This document shows positions 1 to 41,938 of a stretch of DNA of 64,000 bases, in pieces. The notes under the pieces were generated by a model that saw only the letters and a list, made by a program, of their open reading frames with translations, had not been told where the DNA came from and searched no databases. Numbering within the stretch: the stretch's first letter is position 1; each line of letters opens with the position of its first letter. Both the position numbers and the translations under genes were made by a program. The stretch spans positions 9,625,733 through 9,689,732 of the forward strand of contig NC_090172.1 of NCBI RefSeq assembly GCF_024679245.1. The letters run 5' to 3'. The DNA is from Pseudorasbora parva. Lineage: Eukaryota > Chordata > Actinopteri > Cypriniformes > Gobionidae.

Positions 1-1925
1 AACTAATATTCACTGGATGGTCATATATCTTTACACCGCTAGATGAGGGAAAATATCACACAGTGTAGCTTTAAGTCTAATTCTTATGAATTTTCTTACA
101 ATCTCATTTGTTCGTTTTCATGCTACCTTTACACCCCAAGGATAGATAGCCTATGTTTACGGGTGGTACTTTATGATTACATTTTTAAAAAGTTTTTGTA
201 AGATTCACATTGTACGAAGTTATGCAAAAGTCGCGCCTCATAATATTAGTATGGTTTTCCATGGGATCACAGTGCACATTTTGAACCCACAGCACTGCTT
301 CAGCATTTATGTCGACTGTGTAGAGGTGAGCATGTGTGTCGTCCATATAGTAGACTCACAGTGCATCATTTATTATCCAGTTAGATCATCTGAATCTGCA
401 ATCTACACAACAATCACACAAAGGCAAGCAACCGAACATCAGCATGTTTTCTTCTGACTCAGGCTGAGGCTAATTGGTTGGCTTTTCTCCAGCAGCTTCT
501 GTTTGCCTACACACTCAGTTAGCTATAAGGACTTTACTCAGTGTTTTGCTGCGGTCAAGGATTTTAACTGCTCAGTGTCTTATAATTAAGCAGATATGAC
601 ACTGGCATAGTCCTGTGCATCCCATTGTCCTGGCTTTCTAAAAGGAACACAACAATTTTGCTTTCAATTACAGGGTTTTTTCTAGGCTTGGTTGTGTTTA
701 TGTGGTGCAGTATAACATATCTTAATACTTTTTTTTTTAAACGCCGTATTTTTCTTATATTTGACCTTTATTCCACACCGCTGTCTCCACTGTCCTTTGA
801 ACGGCTCGTTTGCTTCCATCCCTCTGAAAAACGCAATGGTCTTAGATTGGTTAGATGGCCAAATGTAGTTTCCTGTATTTTTATTGGCTGAAGTGCCAAG
901 CACAGGTTGTCCGGAAATCCCACGCCCCTTACCATTACGGACAGAAGTCACATCTGCGGGGACTAGCAAGGGTTTATGATGTCAAAGAAGGTCATTGTAG
1001 TCCCAACCGGCCGTTTTTGTAGGCAATAAACTGACATAACTATAAAAGACAATATCTCCGTTTGCATTGAACTTTCAGCGCTGTAACTTTGCAGATACTG
1101 TTTATGCTCAAGCAGCAACAGTACACACTAACTAAAGTTAAAAAAGTGAAATCGCATGCAACCACCCCTGTAAAATACTACATACTGTAATATTAGTCAC
1201 CAACTGCTTTATAGTAGAAAACAAAGTTTTACTTCAGATGAAACGAGACACCGACCCTGTTTTTCGTGTTTAATACATTAAGCTGCTTGATTTTAAGCTA
1301 TCAGTTGTATAAAATGCTATATAAAATTGATGTGACTTTACTGGAGTGCTAAATTGCAGAGGTTGTGGAAACAAAAATGTGTTTGTTGCTACATGATCAG
1401 ATGCTTTTCTTATGCTTTATTGAAATGCTTGGGGTTTTCTTAGTTTTGTTGTGTATTTATTTTATTATTGATAGAAAAGTGCATAGCACATATTTACATA
1501 TTAACCTCAACTCCGCTCTCAGCAGTGTGGGCGGTGTCAGATGTTCACTAACAGTACTGTATATCACTGCTCATGTATTTCGAACTTTGTTTTACCCCTA
1601 ATCGAAGAACGAAAAAGTATATTGAGGCCTTTATAATAGGCCTACCATAGCGAATCAGAGTAAGACAGAAACACATTTGTAAAGAAGAATTAATGATGTA
1701 TTGACTCATTATTTAATTTTTTATTAATTTTGAAAAAAAAAGTTACATAGTGTGCCTTTAAAATTAATTGAACTTTTTTCCCCTAACAGACATGTTCTTA
1801 GCAGATGCTTTCTCACCAAATAGAACATCTGTACCACACACAGACAGCAAAAAGCTTGTGAAACAAACCTATCATTTTTCAGGTTTCAAACAGTAAAGTA
1901 GATCATTTGAAATGTACGTATAATA
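1..1925. other. gene-free flank
   Basis: I see only AT-rich sequence with a T run, no exon-like blocks with splice signals, and no clear transposon ends. In other vertebrates usp53 would lie in this direction past myoz2, but none of it is recognisable here. Confidence 0.5.
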
Positions 1926-1984
1926 AAACCCTTCCGAGTTTGCTTTGCTTTAGTGTCTAACGCAAAGCAAACTCGGAATGGGTT
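1926..1984. repeat. small perfect-stem hairpin
   Basis: CCGAGTTTGCTTTGC and its inverse GCAAAGCAAACTCGG are separated by 13 bases (TTTAGTGTCTAAC); the outer AAACCC/GGGTTT also pair with a small bulge. Confidence 0.8.
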
Positions 1985-2959
1985 TATTTGATCATAATGA
2001 CAAGCTGACTGTATGCTATCCTTCTTATTACACAGCTTAACAAATGAATAATAGAATAAATACTTTGAGTTCAAATGGTTTTCCTTTATGAGATGAAAGA
2101 GACCACAGAGTGATTTGAGAAACATTATAGCACCACACAAATCGTTTTTAAGGTCAATTATTCAAAAATATTTGATGGCAGAAGGTCGTGATCAACCAAT
2201 CAGAATCATCGAGAGAACGATGTAGGTGATGAAAAATGGCAAAGCTGCTGCTTCTTCTCGTTTTTCCTTTTATGCCATTACATCTATTTTATATTAAGCA
2301 CAGACCCAGCTGAGGGTAAACGGGCTGAAGTTGAGCTGTGATGGACGTGTGCTGTGCCCATCAGCGGCTGTCTGATCGAATGCAAGAGACAGCAGCCTTA
2401 CAAAAGGCAAGAGACTCATCGCTCATCTCAGCTGCGTCAGGAAAACAGATTCAATTTGTCGGCCCCGGAGACCCTAACCTTGATAGTGAAAAAAATGACA
2501 CAAGCATACAGTGCATACAGTAGACACATGCACTGCTGGATTCTATTTTACTACTAGTGCATAGTGAAAATGTGTTGTGTTAATACCAAAAAGCTACTTT
2601 TGAAAACACAAGTTCATTGAATGCTTTGTTTATTCGATCATTTAAATAAATGTTGATAAATACATATTTACAGCTCTATATGGGCAGAATGGCAAGCCCT
2701 TCTAGTCTTGGGTTACCTTAGCTTAGTGAAATGGTATAGATCAACATTAGGAGACATTTCCAATAATCCATCAGAAATCAGTCACTGCATGCCATAACAG
2801 CCTTACTTCAGTGTCTTACGTTTTCAGTATGCATTGCGTTATCATGTATGTATTTGTCTACATGTCTATATTCCAGTTGTTTCACACTACCGGCTAAAAG
2901 CTTGGAATAATTAAGATTTTAAGAAGTCTCAGTACATACAGTTAAAACAGTGCCATATT
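1985..2959. other. gene-free flank
   Basis: No supported features. A short frame with ATG at 2338 has no similarity that I can see. Confidence 0.5.
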
Positions 2960-4292
<1,333 letters not shown>

Positions 4293-4357
4293 GTCCAAAC
4301 TTTAACCAGTAGTGTGTATTCCAGTGAAAATGAAGATCACAAAAACAAGGATAATGC

Positions 4358-33138
<28,781 letters not shown>

Positions 33139-33839
33139 GCTGTCTGTGGAAAACAAAGTTAGGGAATGTGAATCTCCAACATTTTGCCCCTTGCATTCTC
33201 ACACCTTTTCAACCACAACAAACAAACAAACTCATAATCACATTTGTAGTCCAGTGGGTGACATTTATTTCACCTGCTGAAAGGCTGACACTAGCACATC
33301 CCTTTAAATAACCCAGAGCAATTAAACATGACGTCAAAGCAAAGGCAGCACTCCCCGTGTAGTTCTACAGGGGACTGAATCGATACGCCTGATATAGACC
33401 CGACTGGACAGGAACGTCCCAGCCGAAGGGTGTGATGTCACGCCGTGTGAGTCGAACATGGGAAAGTGTTAGTTTGTGTCCACGTCCATTACCGTGCTAT
33501 GCTATTCACTAACCATGTTACTTAAGATCTAAACACTATAATCTCTAAAGGAAGCTTCGGGTGAATTCTCAACAGAGTTGTTATTATTACCTATGAAAAT
33601 ATTAGATTAAAAACTAAGAAATTATTTTAAGTTTTAAAATGACTTAAATTAAAAAATTAAAACATGCATGTACCATGGTATTTACATGGTACTTCAAAAT
33701 AATACTAGAATACTAAATAATGGTTCATTGGTTCATTTGTAGTATTTGTAGATAATTTAATTATGACATAAAAGTCCAGTTAATTGTACTGTCATGGCAA
33801 CTCTCTAATAGATTGGCATTGCAATGGATATGATACTGT

Positions 33840-35460
33840 TAAAGGGTTAGTTCACCCAAAAATGAAAGTGATGTCATTAATGACTCACCCTAATGTCATT
33901 CCACACCCGTAAGACCTTCGAAACACAGTTTAAGATATTTTATATTTAGTCCGAGGATTTTTCTGTTCCTTCATGAAAGTGTATTCACACTATACTGTCC
34001 ATGTCCAGAAAGGGAATAAAAACATCATCATAGTCCATATATGACATCAGTTAGTTAATTAGAATCTCTTGAAGCATCAAAAATACATTTTGGTCCAAAA
34101 ATAACAAAAACTACGACTTTATTCAGCATTGTCTTCTCTTCCTAGCCTAGAAAACTAGACGCACCCTAGCGGCAGCAAATCTAATCTGCCCGCGAGTGTC
34201 GTCTAGGAACTCTCAATACCCTTCTGAGCTGTATTCCCCTAACTCTTGCCGGGCCAATCACATAGTGTATTATAGAGTCGGTGGGCGGGGCCATAATGAC
34301 GACGGCCGAGTTGCGTTTGCGCTTCTAGTAAACACAGAAACTGGCAAACGGCGGTCTTTCGAATCAGCTTTGACCCCGACTCTGGAAGACTTGGAGTTAA
34401 GCTTTTCTCTGAGAAAAGAACAAAGAACGACACTGAAGTCATTGTTTAAAAGGGAAGTTTTGCTGACCAGATATGGTGAATGTTTAATCTATCAACAAGC
34501 TCTCTTTCCATAGACAGTAAAAGAAATGAACGGAGGGATCCCATTGCCTTCTACAGCGTTAAGTGATGTCAGTATAGGAGCACTCACTTCCTGATGGCTG
34601 AGCGAACTGCGCAGGCTCAGACTGAGCTTGACGACGTAGATGTGACGTGAGCCTCCTGTCTGACAGCTGTAGGTCTTCTAGTAGTTGTGGAAAGTGAAAG
34701 CTGAATCACGTTGTTTAAATATTTTCTCCCGTTGCTTTTGGCTCACTATGGGCTTCTCCCCATTCTTCCAACTTGACTTTATCAGACTTTATGTCTCCAC
34801 GTCCCCCCGACTGTCTCATAGACAGTAAAAGATTGCCTGCGAGCGTCTCCCCCTGTCTATACGGTAATTTCTCAACTGTGCGACAGAGTCGCGTTGGTTA
34901 TGACGCAATCGTTAGCCTATTTTTACAAAAACAGCTTCTACGGGGCGATAGTGTAAGATACAAGGTAACGGAGCCTTTTATGCATTGTCGTGTTTCTTTA
35001 GAAATAAACAATGGACAAATTGAGTCTTTAAACGTCTCAGATGTAAAGTTATTCACTGTCAAAGTGACTCAAAAATGAATGGGAGTCAATGGGATGCTAA
35101 CAGCAGGTGATGGCTTGGTTAGCAATGGCAGCCCCTAGGGGTGGAACGCTTTCCGAGCGCTAGATTACCCCCTTGTCTCTTTCACATTCGTTGCTCTGGT
35201 TGGTTGTAGCGCTATCCTATCGCGTGCTGAGGGAGTTTGAAAGACAACCGTTTATCCCGCCCCTCGGATTGAGCCCTGTCTATGGTGAGTCTCCAGACCA
35301 AACATCTTGATGTGGGTCTGGCTTGTCAGGCTATTCTCTTCCTGGTTTGCTTTCAAACCTCAAATAAAGTTTCTTCTTTATTGCTGATTCATGACCGTTT
35401 GAATCTTTATTTGAGGTTTGAAAACAAACACGGAAGAGAAGACAATGCTGAATACTTCTT
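33840..35460 (+). mobile_element. TTAA MITE split by the 9-bp-duplication element
   Basis: TTAAAGGGTTAGTTCACCCA at 33839 opens the element. The text then follows the same order as the intact copy at 24278-24770 (CACACCCGTAAGACC, CTGTCCATGTCCAGAA, CCATATATGACATCAGT, ACTTTATTCAGCATTG) up to 34142. It resumes after 35342 (GCTTTCAAACCTCAAATAAA). The right terminus is degraded. Removing 34143-35342 restores continuity. Confidence 0.7.
34143..35333. mobile_element. 1191-bp DNA element with 9-bp target duplication
   Basis: It starts TAGCCTAGAAAACTAGACGC and ends with the inverse type GTCTGGCTTGTCAGGCTA. The flanks TTCTCTTCC are identical on both sides (34134-34142 and 35334-35342). A 9-bp duplication is characteristic of MuDR/MULE elements and also of a few others. 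It sits inside a TTAA MITE. Two internal copies of ATAGACAGTAAAAGA occur (near 34513 and 34820). Plus-strand frames inside (34196-34513, 34773-35078) show no recognisable domain. Confidence 0.7.
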
Positions 35461-35574
35461 GTACCTTAAGGTAAGTGCCTTTTACCACCAGAATCTAATC
35501 AGAATTGAAATAATTGAATTGACCAGACTTAACTGTTTTCTTTTCCCCCCTTTTTTTTCTCTAGTGGTAATATA

Positions 35575-35787
35575 CATGATATTAGGAAGCAACGTACTAC
35601 TCACATGACAGGGAGGTGGCGAAGGTGCATAAATTGAGTTACCCCTCCCACTTCTGGTAGTTTTTATTGGGTTTTTTTTATCCCGAGCGAATTGGCCATT
35701 CATATTAAAGATGTCCTGTGGTAAAATTACATTACTCCATCTACTCTTGTAAAACTAATCCTGTCCAAATAGGGCTTATCATACTAA
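35575..35787 (+). mobile_element. truncated copy of the same Harbinger-like MITE
   Basis: The sequence from GTTACCCCTCCCACTTCTGG through GCGAATTGGCCATT to AAACTAATCCTGTCCAAATA and GGGCTTA matches the 3' 200 bp of the MITE at 44058-44780. The 5' end is missing. It lies directly after TTAA-MITE remains, upstream of the myoz2 first exon region. Confidence 0.75.
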
Positions 35788-36419
35788 AGCACATGTCAAG
35801 TACTTGATTATTATTTGGACTGTGGTGTGTTATTTGATATTACATGTTACTACATTGATATCACAAGTTAATATAGTCTAAATGGCAATTGCTTCAATTC
35901 AAATGTGTAATTGCAAATTTATTTCAATACATGACATAAAAATTTAAATAGGAATGACATTACAGTATATTTTACTTTACCATACATGCAGTACATTCAG
36001 CAGTATACTTTAATCATATTATAAAGAGAGTAGAATTCCACAGAAGTGAAATCATTTAACATAAATTTAAACTATAGTACATTTTAACTTAATTGTAAAT
36101 AACATCTAATTACTGTACATACCAGAAAGTTTGCACTCTCGTAACATATATTATATATTATCTATATATATATATATTAACAAAATACCATAAGGTATTT
36201 TAGATCGTACTCAATACATTCTCAATACTCGTACAATAAATTTAATTTGCTAAATACACAAATTACATCGATATGTGATACCATACTGTTTTGAGACATT
36301 ATTGTATATTATAAAATGTAGATGATGGCAGTCAGAAAAGTTGACAGAACATTTGAACACTCTGTACACACAACCCACACATCCCTGCTGCATAAGCACC
36401 TAAGGCAGGGGCTCCTTAC
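35788..36419. other. myoz2 intron 1
   Basis: AT-rich, with a short TA run at 36162-36178. No features that I can support. Confidence 0.5.
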
Positions 36420-36675
36420 CTGCAATGTGTCAGGTTGTGTCAGTATCCTTTAAGAGAGGTAAGTGGGGTCGGTCTGGATCAGTGCAACCTGGGCTTGTTC
36501 CCTCTCTGACCAGGACTGAGGGGCTCTGGTCGAGCGGACTACAGGGGTGAGGAGTGTGAGAGGGTGGGCCAGCTGTTAAGTCTGTCTGTTTTAACTAGCA
36601 TGCGTTATAAATAGAGCTGATCACACACAAACAGACATACGTTAACACTTTTGAGTGTAATGGACAGAGCAGGTG
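36420..36675 (-). promoter_or_regulatory. myoz2: probable myoz2 promoter and non-coding exon 1
   Basis: Reading the minus strand there is a CAGGTG-type E-box at 36675-36670. Then comes CTATTTATAA at 36614-36605, which fits both the MEF2 consensus (YTAWWWWTAR) and a TATA-like box. A CAGCTG E-box follows at 36575-36570, and a strong donor, ATTGCA G|GTAAGG, at 36420/36419. The likely non-coding exon 1 runs from about 36575 to 36420 and would splice to the acceptor five bases before the myoz2 ATG. MEF2 sites plus E-boxes are typical of striated-muscle promoters, which suits a myozenin. The exon and start site are inferred from signals only. Confidence 0.5.
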
Positions 36676-36864
36676 TCTGCTCAGGTTATGACTTCACTGT
36701 ATTTGTACAGTTCATTCATCAGGGGGTCATTCTTGAGTTTCAGTTTGGTCAATCAAGTTTTGGTTAACATGGCCAATGGCCTAGTTTCTATGAATAAGTA
36801 TATTATGATTTGAAGATTAAAAAAAAACCTATAACCGTAGCATGGATAAAATATATTATATAAA

Positions 36865-36869
<5 letters not shown>

Positions 36870-36940
<71 letters not shown>
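36870..36940 (+). repeat. TA microsatellite at the Tc1 left end
   Basis: About 35 TA units that end exactly where the Tc1 terminus CTCACC starts. Tc1 elements target TA, so the tract may have been the target. Confidence 0.9.
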
Positions 36941-36941
<1 letters not shown>

Positions 36942-38062
36942 TCACCTAAAGGATTATTAGGAACACCTGTTCAATTTCTCATTAATGCAATTATCTAATC
37001 AACCAATCACATGGCAGTTGCTTCAATGTATTTAGGAGTGTGGTCCTGGTCAAGACAATCTCCTGAACTCCAAACTTAATGTCAGAATGGGAAAGAAAGG
37101 TGATTTAAGCAATTTTGAGTGTGGCATGGTTGTTACTGGGATTTTTACACACAACCATTTCTAGGGTTTACAAAGAATGGTGTGAAAAGGGAAAAACATC
37201 CAGTATGCGGCAGTCCTGTTGGCAAAAATGCCTCCTCTGATGCTAGAGGTCAGAGGAGAATGGGCCGACTGATTCAAGCTGATAGAAGAGCAACTTTGAC
37301 TGAAATAACCATTTGTTACAACTGAGGTATGTACCCATTTGTGAAGCCACAGCACGCACAACCTTGAGGCGGAGGGGCTACAACAGCAGAAGACCCCACC
37401 ACTCATCTCCACTACAAATATGAAAAGGAGTCTACAATCTGCACAAGCTCACCAAAATTGGACAGTTGAAGACTGGAAAAAGTTGCCTGGTCTGATGAAT
37501 CTCGATTTCTGTTGAGACATTCAGATGGTAGAGTCAGAATTTGGCGTAAACAGAATGAGAACATGGATCCATCATGCCTTGTTACCACTGTGCAGGCTGG
37601 TGGTGGTGGTGTAATGGTGTGGGGGATGTTTTCTTGGCACACTTTAGGCCCCTTAGTGCCAATTGGGCATTGTTTAAATGCCATGGCCTACCTGAGCATA
37701 ACAATGAGTTCACTGTACTAAAATGGCACCCACATTCACCAGATCTCAACCCAATAGAGCATCTTTGGGATGTGGTGGAACGGGAGCTTCGTGCCCTGGA
37801 TGTGCATCCCACAAATCTCCATCAACTGCAAGATGCTATCCTTTCAATATGGGCCGACATTTCTAAAGAATACTTTCAGCACCTTGTTGAATCAATGCCA
37901 CGTAGAATTAAGGCAGTTCTGAAGGCGAAAAGGGGTCACAGTATTAGTATGGTGTTCCTAATACCATAAGGAACACCATACTAATACTGTGACCCCCTTT
38001 CACCTTCAGAACTGCCTTAATTCTACGTGGCAAGGTGCTGAAAGCATTCTTTAGAAATGTTG
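36941..38062 (+). mobile_element. Tc1-like transposon, inactive, with fold-back right end
   Basis: The left terminus is CTCACCTAAAGGATTATTAG then GAACACC, at the end of a TA tract. The interior holds the Tc1 transposase order in broken frames: GKKGDLSNFECGMVVT start, WTVEDWKKLPGLMNLDFC, a glycine-rich VVMVWGMFSWH, HSPDLNPIEHLWDVVEREL (DD34E Asp/Glu region) and HLVESMPRRIKAVLKAKRG. Several stops and frameshifts separate them. The right terminus is not a normal inverted repeat: after GGTGTTCCTAATACC the last roughly 100 bp repeat in inverse (37970-38062). Confidence 0.85.
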
Positions 38063-38437
38063 GAAGTAAGGATGGACAGAACCAAATATCCGAGACAGAA
38101 TGCCCTCTAATAGAAAAAGTGAGGCAGCAATCAAGGTAACTTTGGAGGTGGCTTAGGTGCAGGGAACGAGACAGGAGATGACTAAGGCATGGGGAAGGGC
38201 TGGCAAAGGGTAGGCGAACCGGCAGAGGATACTGGGGAAATTTCTGGAGGAGGATGGCTGACTGGGAGGAGACAAAACTGAAGGATCCAGGGCAGTGCTA
38301 AAGATGGGGAAAGCTAGGGGGGAGCCTTGAGTAGGGGCATGATAGCAGGTGCTCAGGCCACAGCCAGAACTGTGCTCCCCAATGCCATTGACGGAGACAG
38401 GAGCCATGTTGTTAAAAGTCCCGATGCCACCATGGCG
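38063..38437. other. older repeat that was the hAT target
   Basis: GC-rich purine-heavy sequence (GGAGGATGGCTGACTGGGAG). It continues after the nest at 52773 (AGACAATGACACTGGAGAAA). Probably an older element; class unknown. Confidence 0.4.
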
Positions 38438-39090
38438 ACAGCCAGTAGGGGTGTGAACCTACACTGGTCTTACAGTACGGTACGGTTTGATTATGATTAT
38501 GATGTCATTGATTCGGTTCAGTTTGATATCACGATGCATTGACGGTTCTCTGCATCCTCATGTATACAATTTTGTCAGTAAGGCAGGAGATGAGCACCGG
38601 GAGAGGGGAAAAAACATCTCGGGTTATGAATATAACCCATGTTCCCTGAGTGGGAACGAGACACTGCGTCATCGTAGATGACACATCGGGGAACGCCCTC
38701 GGCGTGACGCTGCTGAGTTCATATCAAAAAAGTCCAATCTTGATTGGTGTTGCGTGATGACGTAACGAGTGACGGCATACCCGGAGGTATAAAGGGACGC
38801 CGGCACAAGCAAACGCAGCTTACTGCTATGAAGCGGGACGCTCTGTAGATAGGCGGGGCTACGAGACGCAGTGTCTCGTTCCCTCTCAGGGAACATGGGT
38901 TATATTCATAATCCGAGACGTTCCCTTTATCGAGGGAACTCGCACTGCGTCATCGTAGATGACACATCGGGGAATGAGTACCCACTAGTCCTCGCCTATC
39001 TTGGGCCCCATGATATGAACCGGAGTGCATAATCAGGGGGCGAGCACCCTAGCGCCTGGCGTCGCCGGGAGGTGCAGACTATAATATCTA

Positions 39091-39690
39091 TTATAGAGAA
39101 GCTCCGGAAAGGAGGGCTACCGAGGAGGCCATGCCCCTGGTAGAATGAGCCCTCATGGCTATCGGTGAAGGCAAGTTGCGTACCTGATAGGCCGTGGCTA
39201 TTGCCTGGACAATCCAGTTACTAATCGTCTGTTTTGCCGCAGGCAGCCCTTTCCTAGGTGGACCAAAGCACACTAACAACTGATCTGACTTCCTCCACTG
39301 GGTAGACCTCTCCAAATAAATCCTCAATGCCCGCACCGGGCAGAGGAGGTGAAGCCTGCCCTCATCTGCCGTCACATGAGGCGGGGGATGAAAAGCCTGG
39401 AGAACCACCGACCGTACCGCATTAGACGGTACCTTGGGAATGTATCCCGGGATCGGCCGCAAGATAGCTTTCACTCCGCCTGGGGCAAACTCCAAGCAAT
39501 TGGGTGTGACTGCCAATGCCTGAATGTCCCCCACTCTCCTCAGAGAGATGATGGCTAAGAGAAAAGCTACCTTAAGCGTAAGGTTCTTGGCCTCAGCCAA
39601 CTCCAGCGGTTCGAAGGGGGCCTCAACCAACCCTTCGAGCACCACTGCCAGATCCCACGCAGGGATCCTGGAATGAGCCACAGGTCTCAA
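39091..39690 (-). pseudogene. DIRS copy 1 tyrosine recombinase, truncated
   Basis: The 199-aa frame contains LLAIISLRRVGDIQAL (first catalytic Arg region) and MRAHSTRGMASSVALLSGAS (the H-x-x-R pair). It stops at TAA TAG right after SGASL. In DIRS copy 2 the equivalent stretch runs on to FVRFYNLD with the nucleophilic Tyr. Here the sequence resumes near the ancestral C-terminus (SAPPGDARR) after the stops, so the Tyr-bearing segment is deleted. As it stands it cannot cleave DNA. Confidence 0.7.
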
Positions 39691-41005
39691 AAAAAAAAAG
39701 TGTGGACGGGGTAAGCCCGGCGGAAAACCGATCTTGCAGAAACTCCAGTACTGAAGCCACAGCGCAGTTAACTGGGTCTACTTCACGGTCTCTACACCAC
39801 ATGGAAAACACTCTCCACTTCAAGTTGTACAGCCTCCTGGTGGAAGGAGCCCTGGAGCTGAGTATAGTCTCCACGACACCTGCTGACAGACCTTCCTCTA
39901 TGAGCTCTGCCCCCTCAGGGGTCAGGCCCATAGGTTCCATAACTCTGGCTGGGGGTGAAAGATCGAGCCCCCCGCCTGAGTCAACAGATCCCTCCTCAGA
40001 GGAATCTGCCATGGAAGGTCGTCTAGCAGGTCCATAATGTCGGAGAACCATACCCTGGTCGGCCACCGGGGTGCTATCAGAAGCAGGCGAATGCCTTCCC
40101 GGCGGACATGCTCCAGAACTCCCGGGAGCAGAGCAATCGGGGGAAATGCGTACATATGCAGCCTCGGCCACGCCTGTGACATGGCATCCAGGCCCAACGA
40201 AGCCAGATGCCTGAGGGAGAACCAAAGTGGACAGTGGGTCGTCTCTTGAGACGCAAACAAATCCACTTCCATTTGGCCAAACCTCTCGCATATGGCCTCC
40301 ACCACCTCTGGATGGAGACGCCACTCCCCGGGCCTCAGCCCCTGCCTCGAACTTCCTGTGACTGGGAAGGATGGATATATGGAAGTAAGCGTCCTTTAGA
40401 TCTATCGTGACGAACCAGTCCTCGAACTGGATCTGACTCACGATAACAGGAATAGTTAGCATCCTGAACCTGTATCTCCTCAGAGACCGATTCAGAAGCC
40501 TGAGATCTAAAATTGGATGCAACCCCCCATCCTTCTTGGGGACTATGAAGTACCGGCTGTAGAACCCGACCTCCCTCTCTGGCGGGGAGACCCTTTCTAT
40601 CGCCCCTTTTACCAGCAGAGAGTGTACTTCCTGCCCCATTACCCCCACCTGCTCGGCACCGACCACCGTCCAGACTATCCCCCCAAATTTTGGGGGGGGA
40701 ACTCTGAACTGCAGTCTGTAGCCCCGTTCTACAGTGCGCAGGGCCCACACAGAGATATTCGGAAGGCATGACCATGCGCCAAGATATTCTGATAAGGGCA
40801 CCAGCCTCTCGAGGCTGGTCTGGGGTATCGACCGAACCTCTCCTTCGACCCCCTGAAGCGGATAACCGGCAGGGACTAGTCGAGGTAGATTTTCGGTGTG
40901 CGAACGCATTCGCTGCTCTGCCGCAGATTTTATATGTGCTGGCCAGAGCCGCGCGCGAACGTGGGGAAATGACGTGGCCCGGAGCCCTTTTGACTGTGGG
41001 AGCAC
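39623..41005 (-). pseudogene. DIRS copy 1 reverse transcriptase remnant fused past RNase H
   Basis: The frame carries the N-terminal RT motifs: GFYSRYFIVPKKDGGLHPIL, DLRLLNRSLRRYRFRMLTIP and WFVTIDLKDAYFHISI. Right after HRKFE (near 40355) it jumps to sequence that in DIRS copy 2 lies beyond RNase H (RGVASPSRGGG). The deleted block corresponds to about 985 bp of copy 2 (about 46985-47970), which holds the YIDD catalytic motif and the whole RNase H. Downstream the frame reads the methyltransferase-like and early recombinase region out of its normal phase. The junction lies at a short shared GAGGCAGG. Confidence 0.75.
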
Positions 41006-41091
41006 AACATCGATTTCCCGAGAGCTCCGGGGGGAGAACGACCTTGGTCGCTCCGCCCCGTGGGGGACAGCTCTCAGCGGCCCTGCCGCAG

Positions 41092-41872
41092 CTAGGACCG
41101 CTTGGAAGCCTTCTTAGCCTGAATAACCTCCCTCAGGTCGGTCTTCGGCTTCGAAGACTTCCCGCGAGAGCGCCACTTCTTCTGCCAGGCTCCCTCAGGA
41201 GGGGCACGAGAAGCGACGCTCTGCTTCTGCACCTCACGGTGCGAGGAGCCCTGTGCTGGCTGAGACTGCCCACTCGAGGCAGCCCTGCTGGAGGAGCCCC
41301 AGCGGCGAGGGATGAACTGGCTGAATGCGGCAGCCTGCTTTTTCACCTCCTGAAACCTCTCGACGACGGTGCTCACAGCGCCGCCGAAAAGGCCAGAAGG
41401 CGAAATCGGGGAATCAAGGAGAAAGTGTCTGTCTCTCTCCCTGATCCCCGACAGGTTAAGCCAGAGATGCCTCTGCGCGCACATCAAAACCCGCCATGGA
41501 GCGGCCGATAGCACGGGCCGCCTCTTTGGTGACGCGGAGAGACAAATCCGCTGCCTTCCTCAGCTCAGTCACATCCTCCGGAGAAGGACCCTCGCCCTCA
41601 TCGAGCTCCTTCAACAAGTCTGCTTGGTAGGCCTGCAGAACCGCGAGAGTGTGCAGGTACCCACCAGCGCGACCAGCCGCACTATATGCCCTTCCCACCA
41701 GCTTTGATGTCTCTCGGCATGGTTTCAAGGGCAATGCCGGGGTCTTCAATGAAGCTGCTGTCTCGGGTGAGAGGTGGCCCGCGAGCGCCTCTTCAACCCT
41801 TGGCAGCGCAACATATTCCTTCTCAGACGCCCCCAGCACATTAGCGAAGTCAAGCGCAGGGGGCGTAGTCAA
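41092..41872 (-). pseudogene. DIRS copy 1 gag-like ORF, continuation in shifted frames
   Basis: Two overlapping minus-strand frames, 41872-41456 (138 aa) and 41514-41092 (140 aa), carry on from the upstream gag segment. The first has ALAGHLSPETAASLKTPALP and an Ala/Leu-rich helical stretch. The second is basic and serine-rich (KKWRSRGKSSKPKTDLREV). The pattern suggests one ancestral frame split by at least two indels. No known catalytic motif is visible. Confidence 0.5.
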
Positions 41873-41938
41873 ACGCGCTGAGAAGGGTTTGAAAAACGCG
41901 CTGAAAAACGGCAGACCCCGGCGTGGAGGCTGGGCTCG

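Noticed and set aside
40768..41511. 247-aa plus-strand frame
   Set aside because: Antisense to the DIRS copy 1 gag/RT region; GC-rich sequence leaves the opposite strand open by chance.
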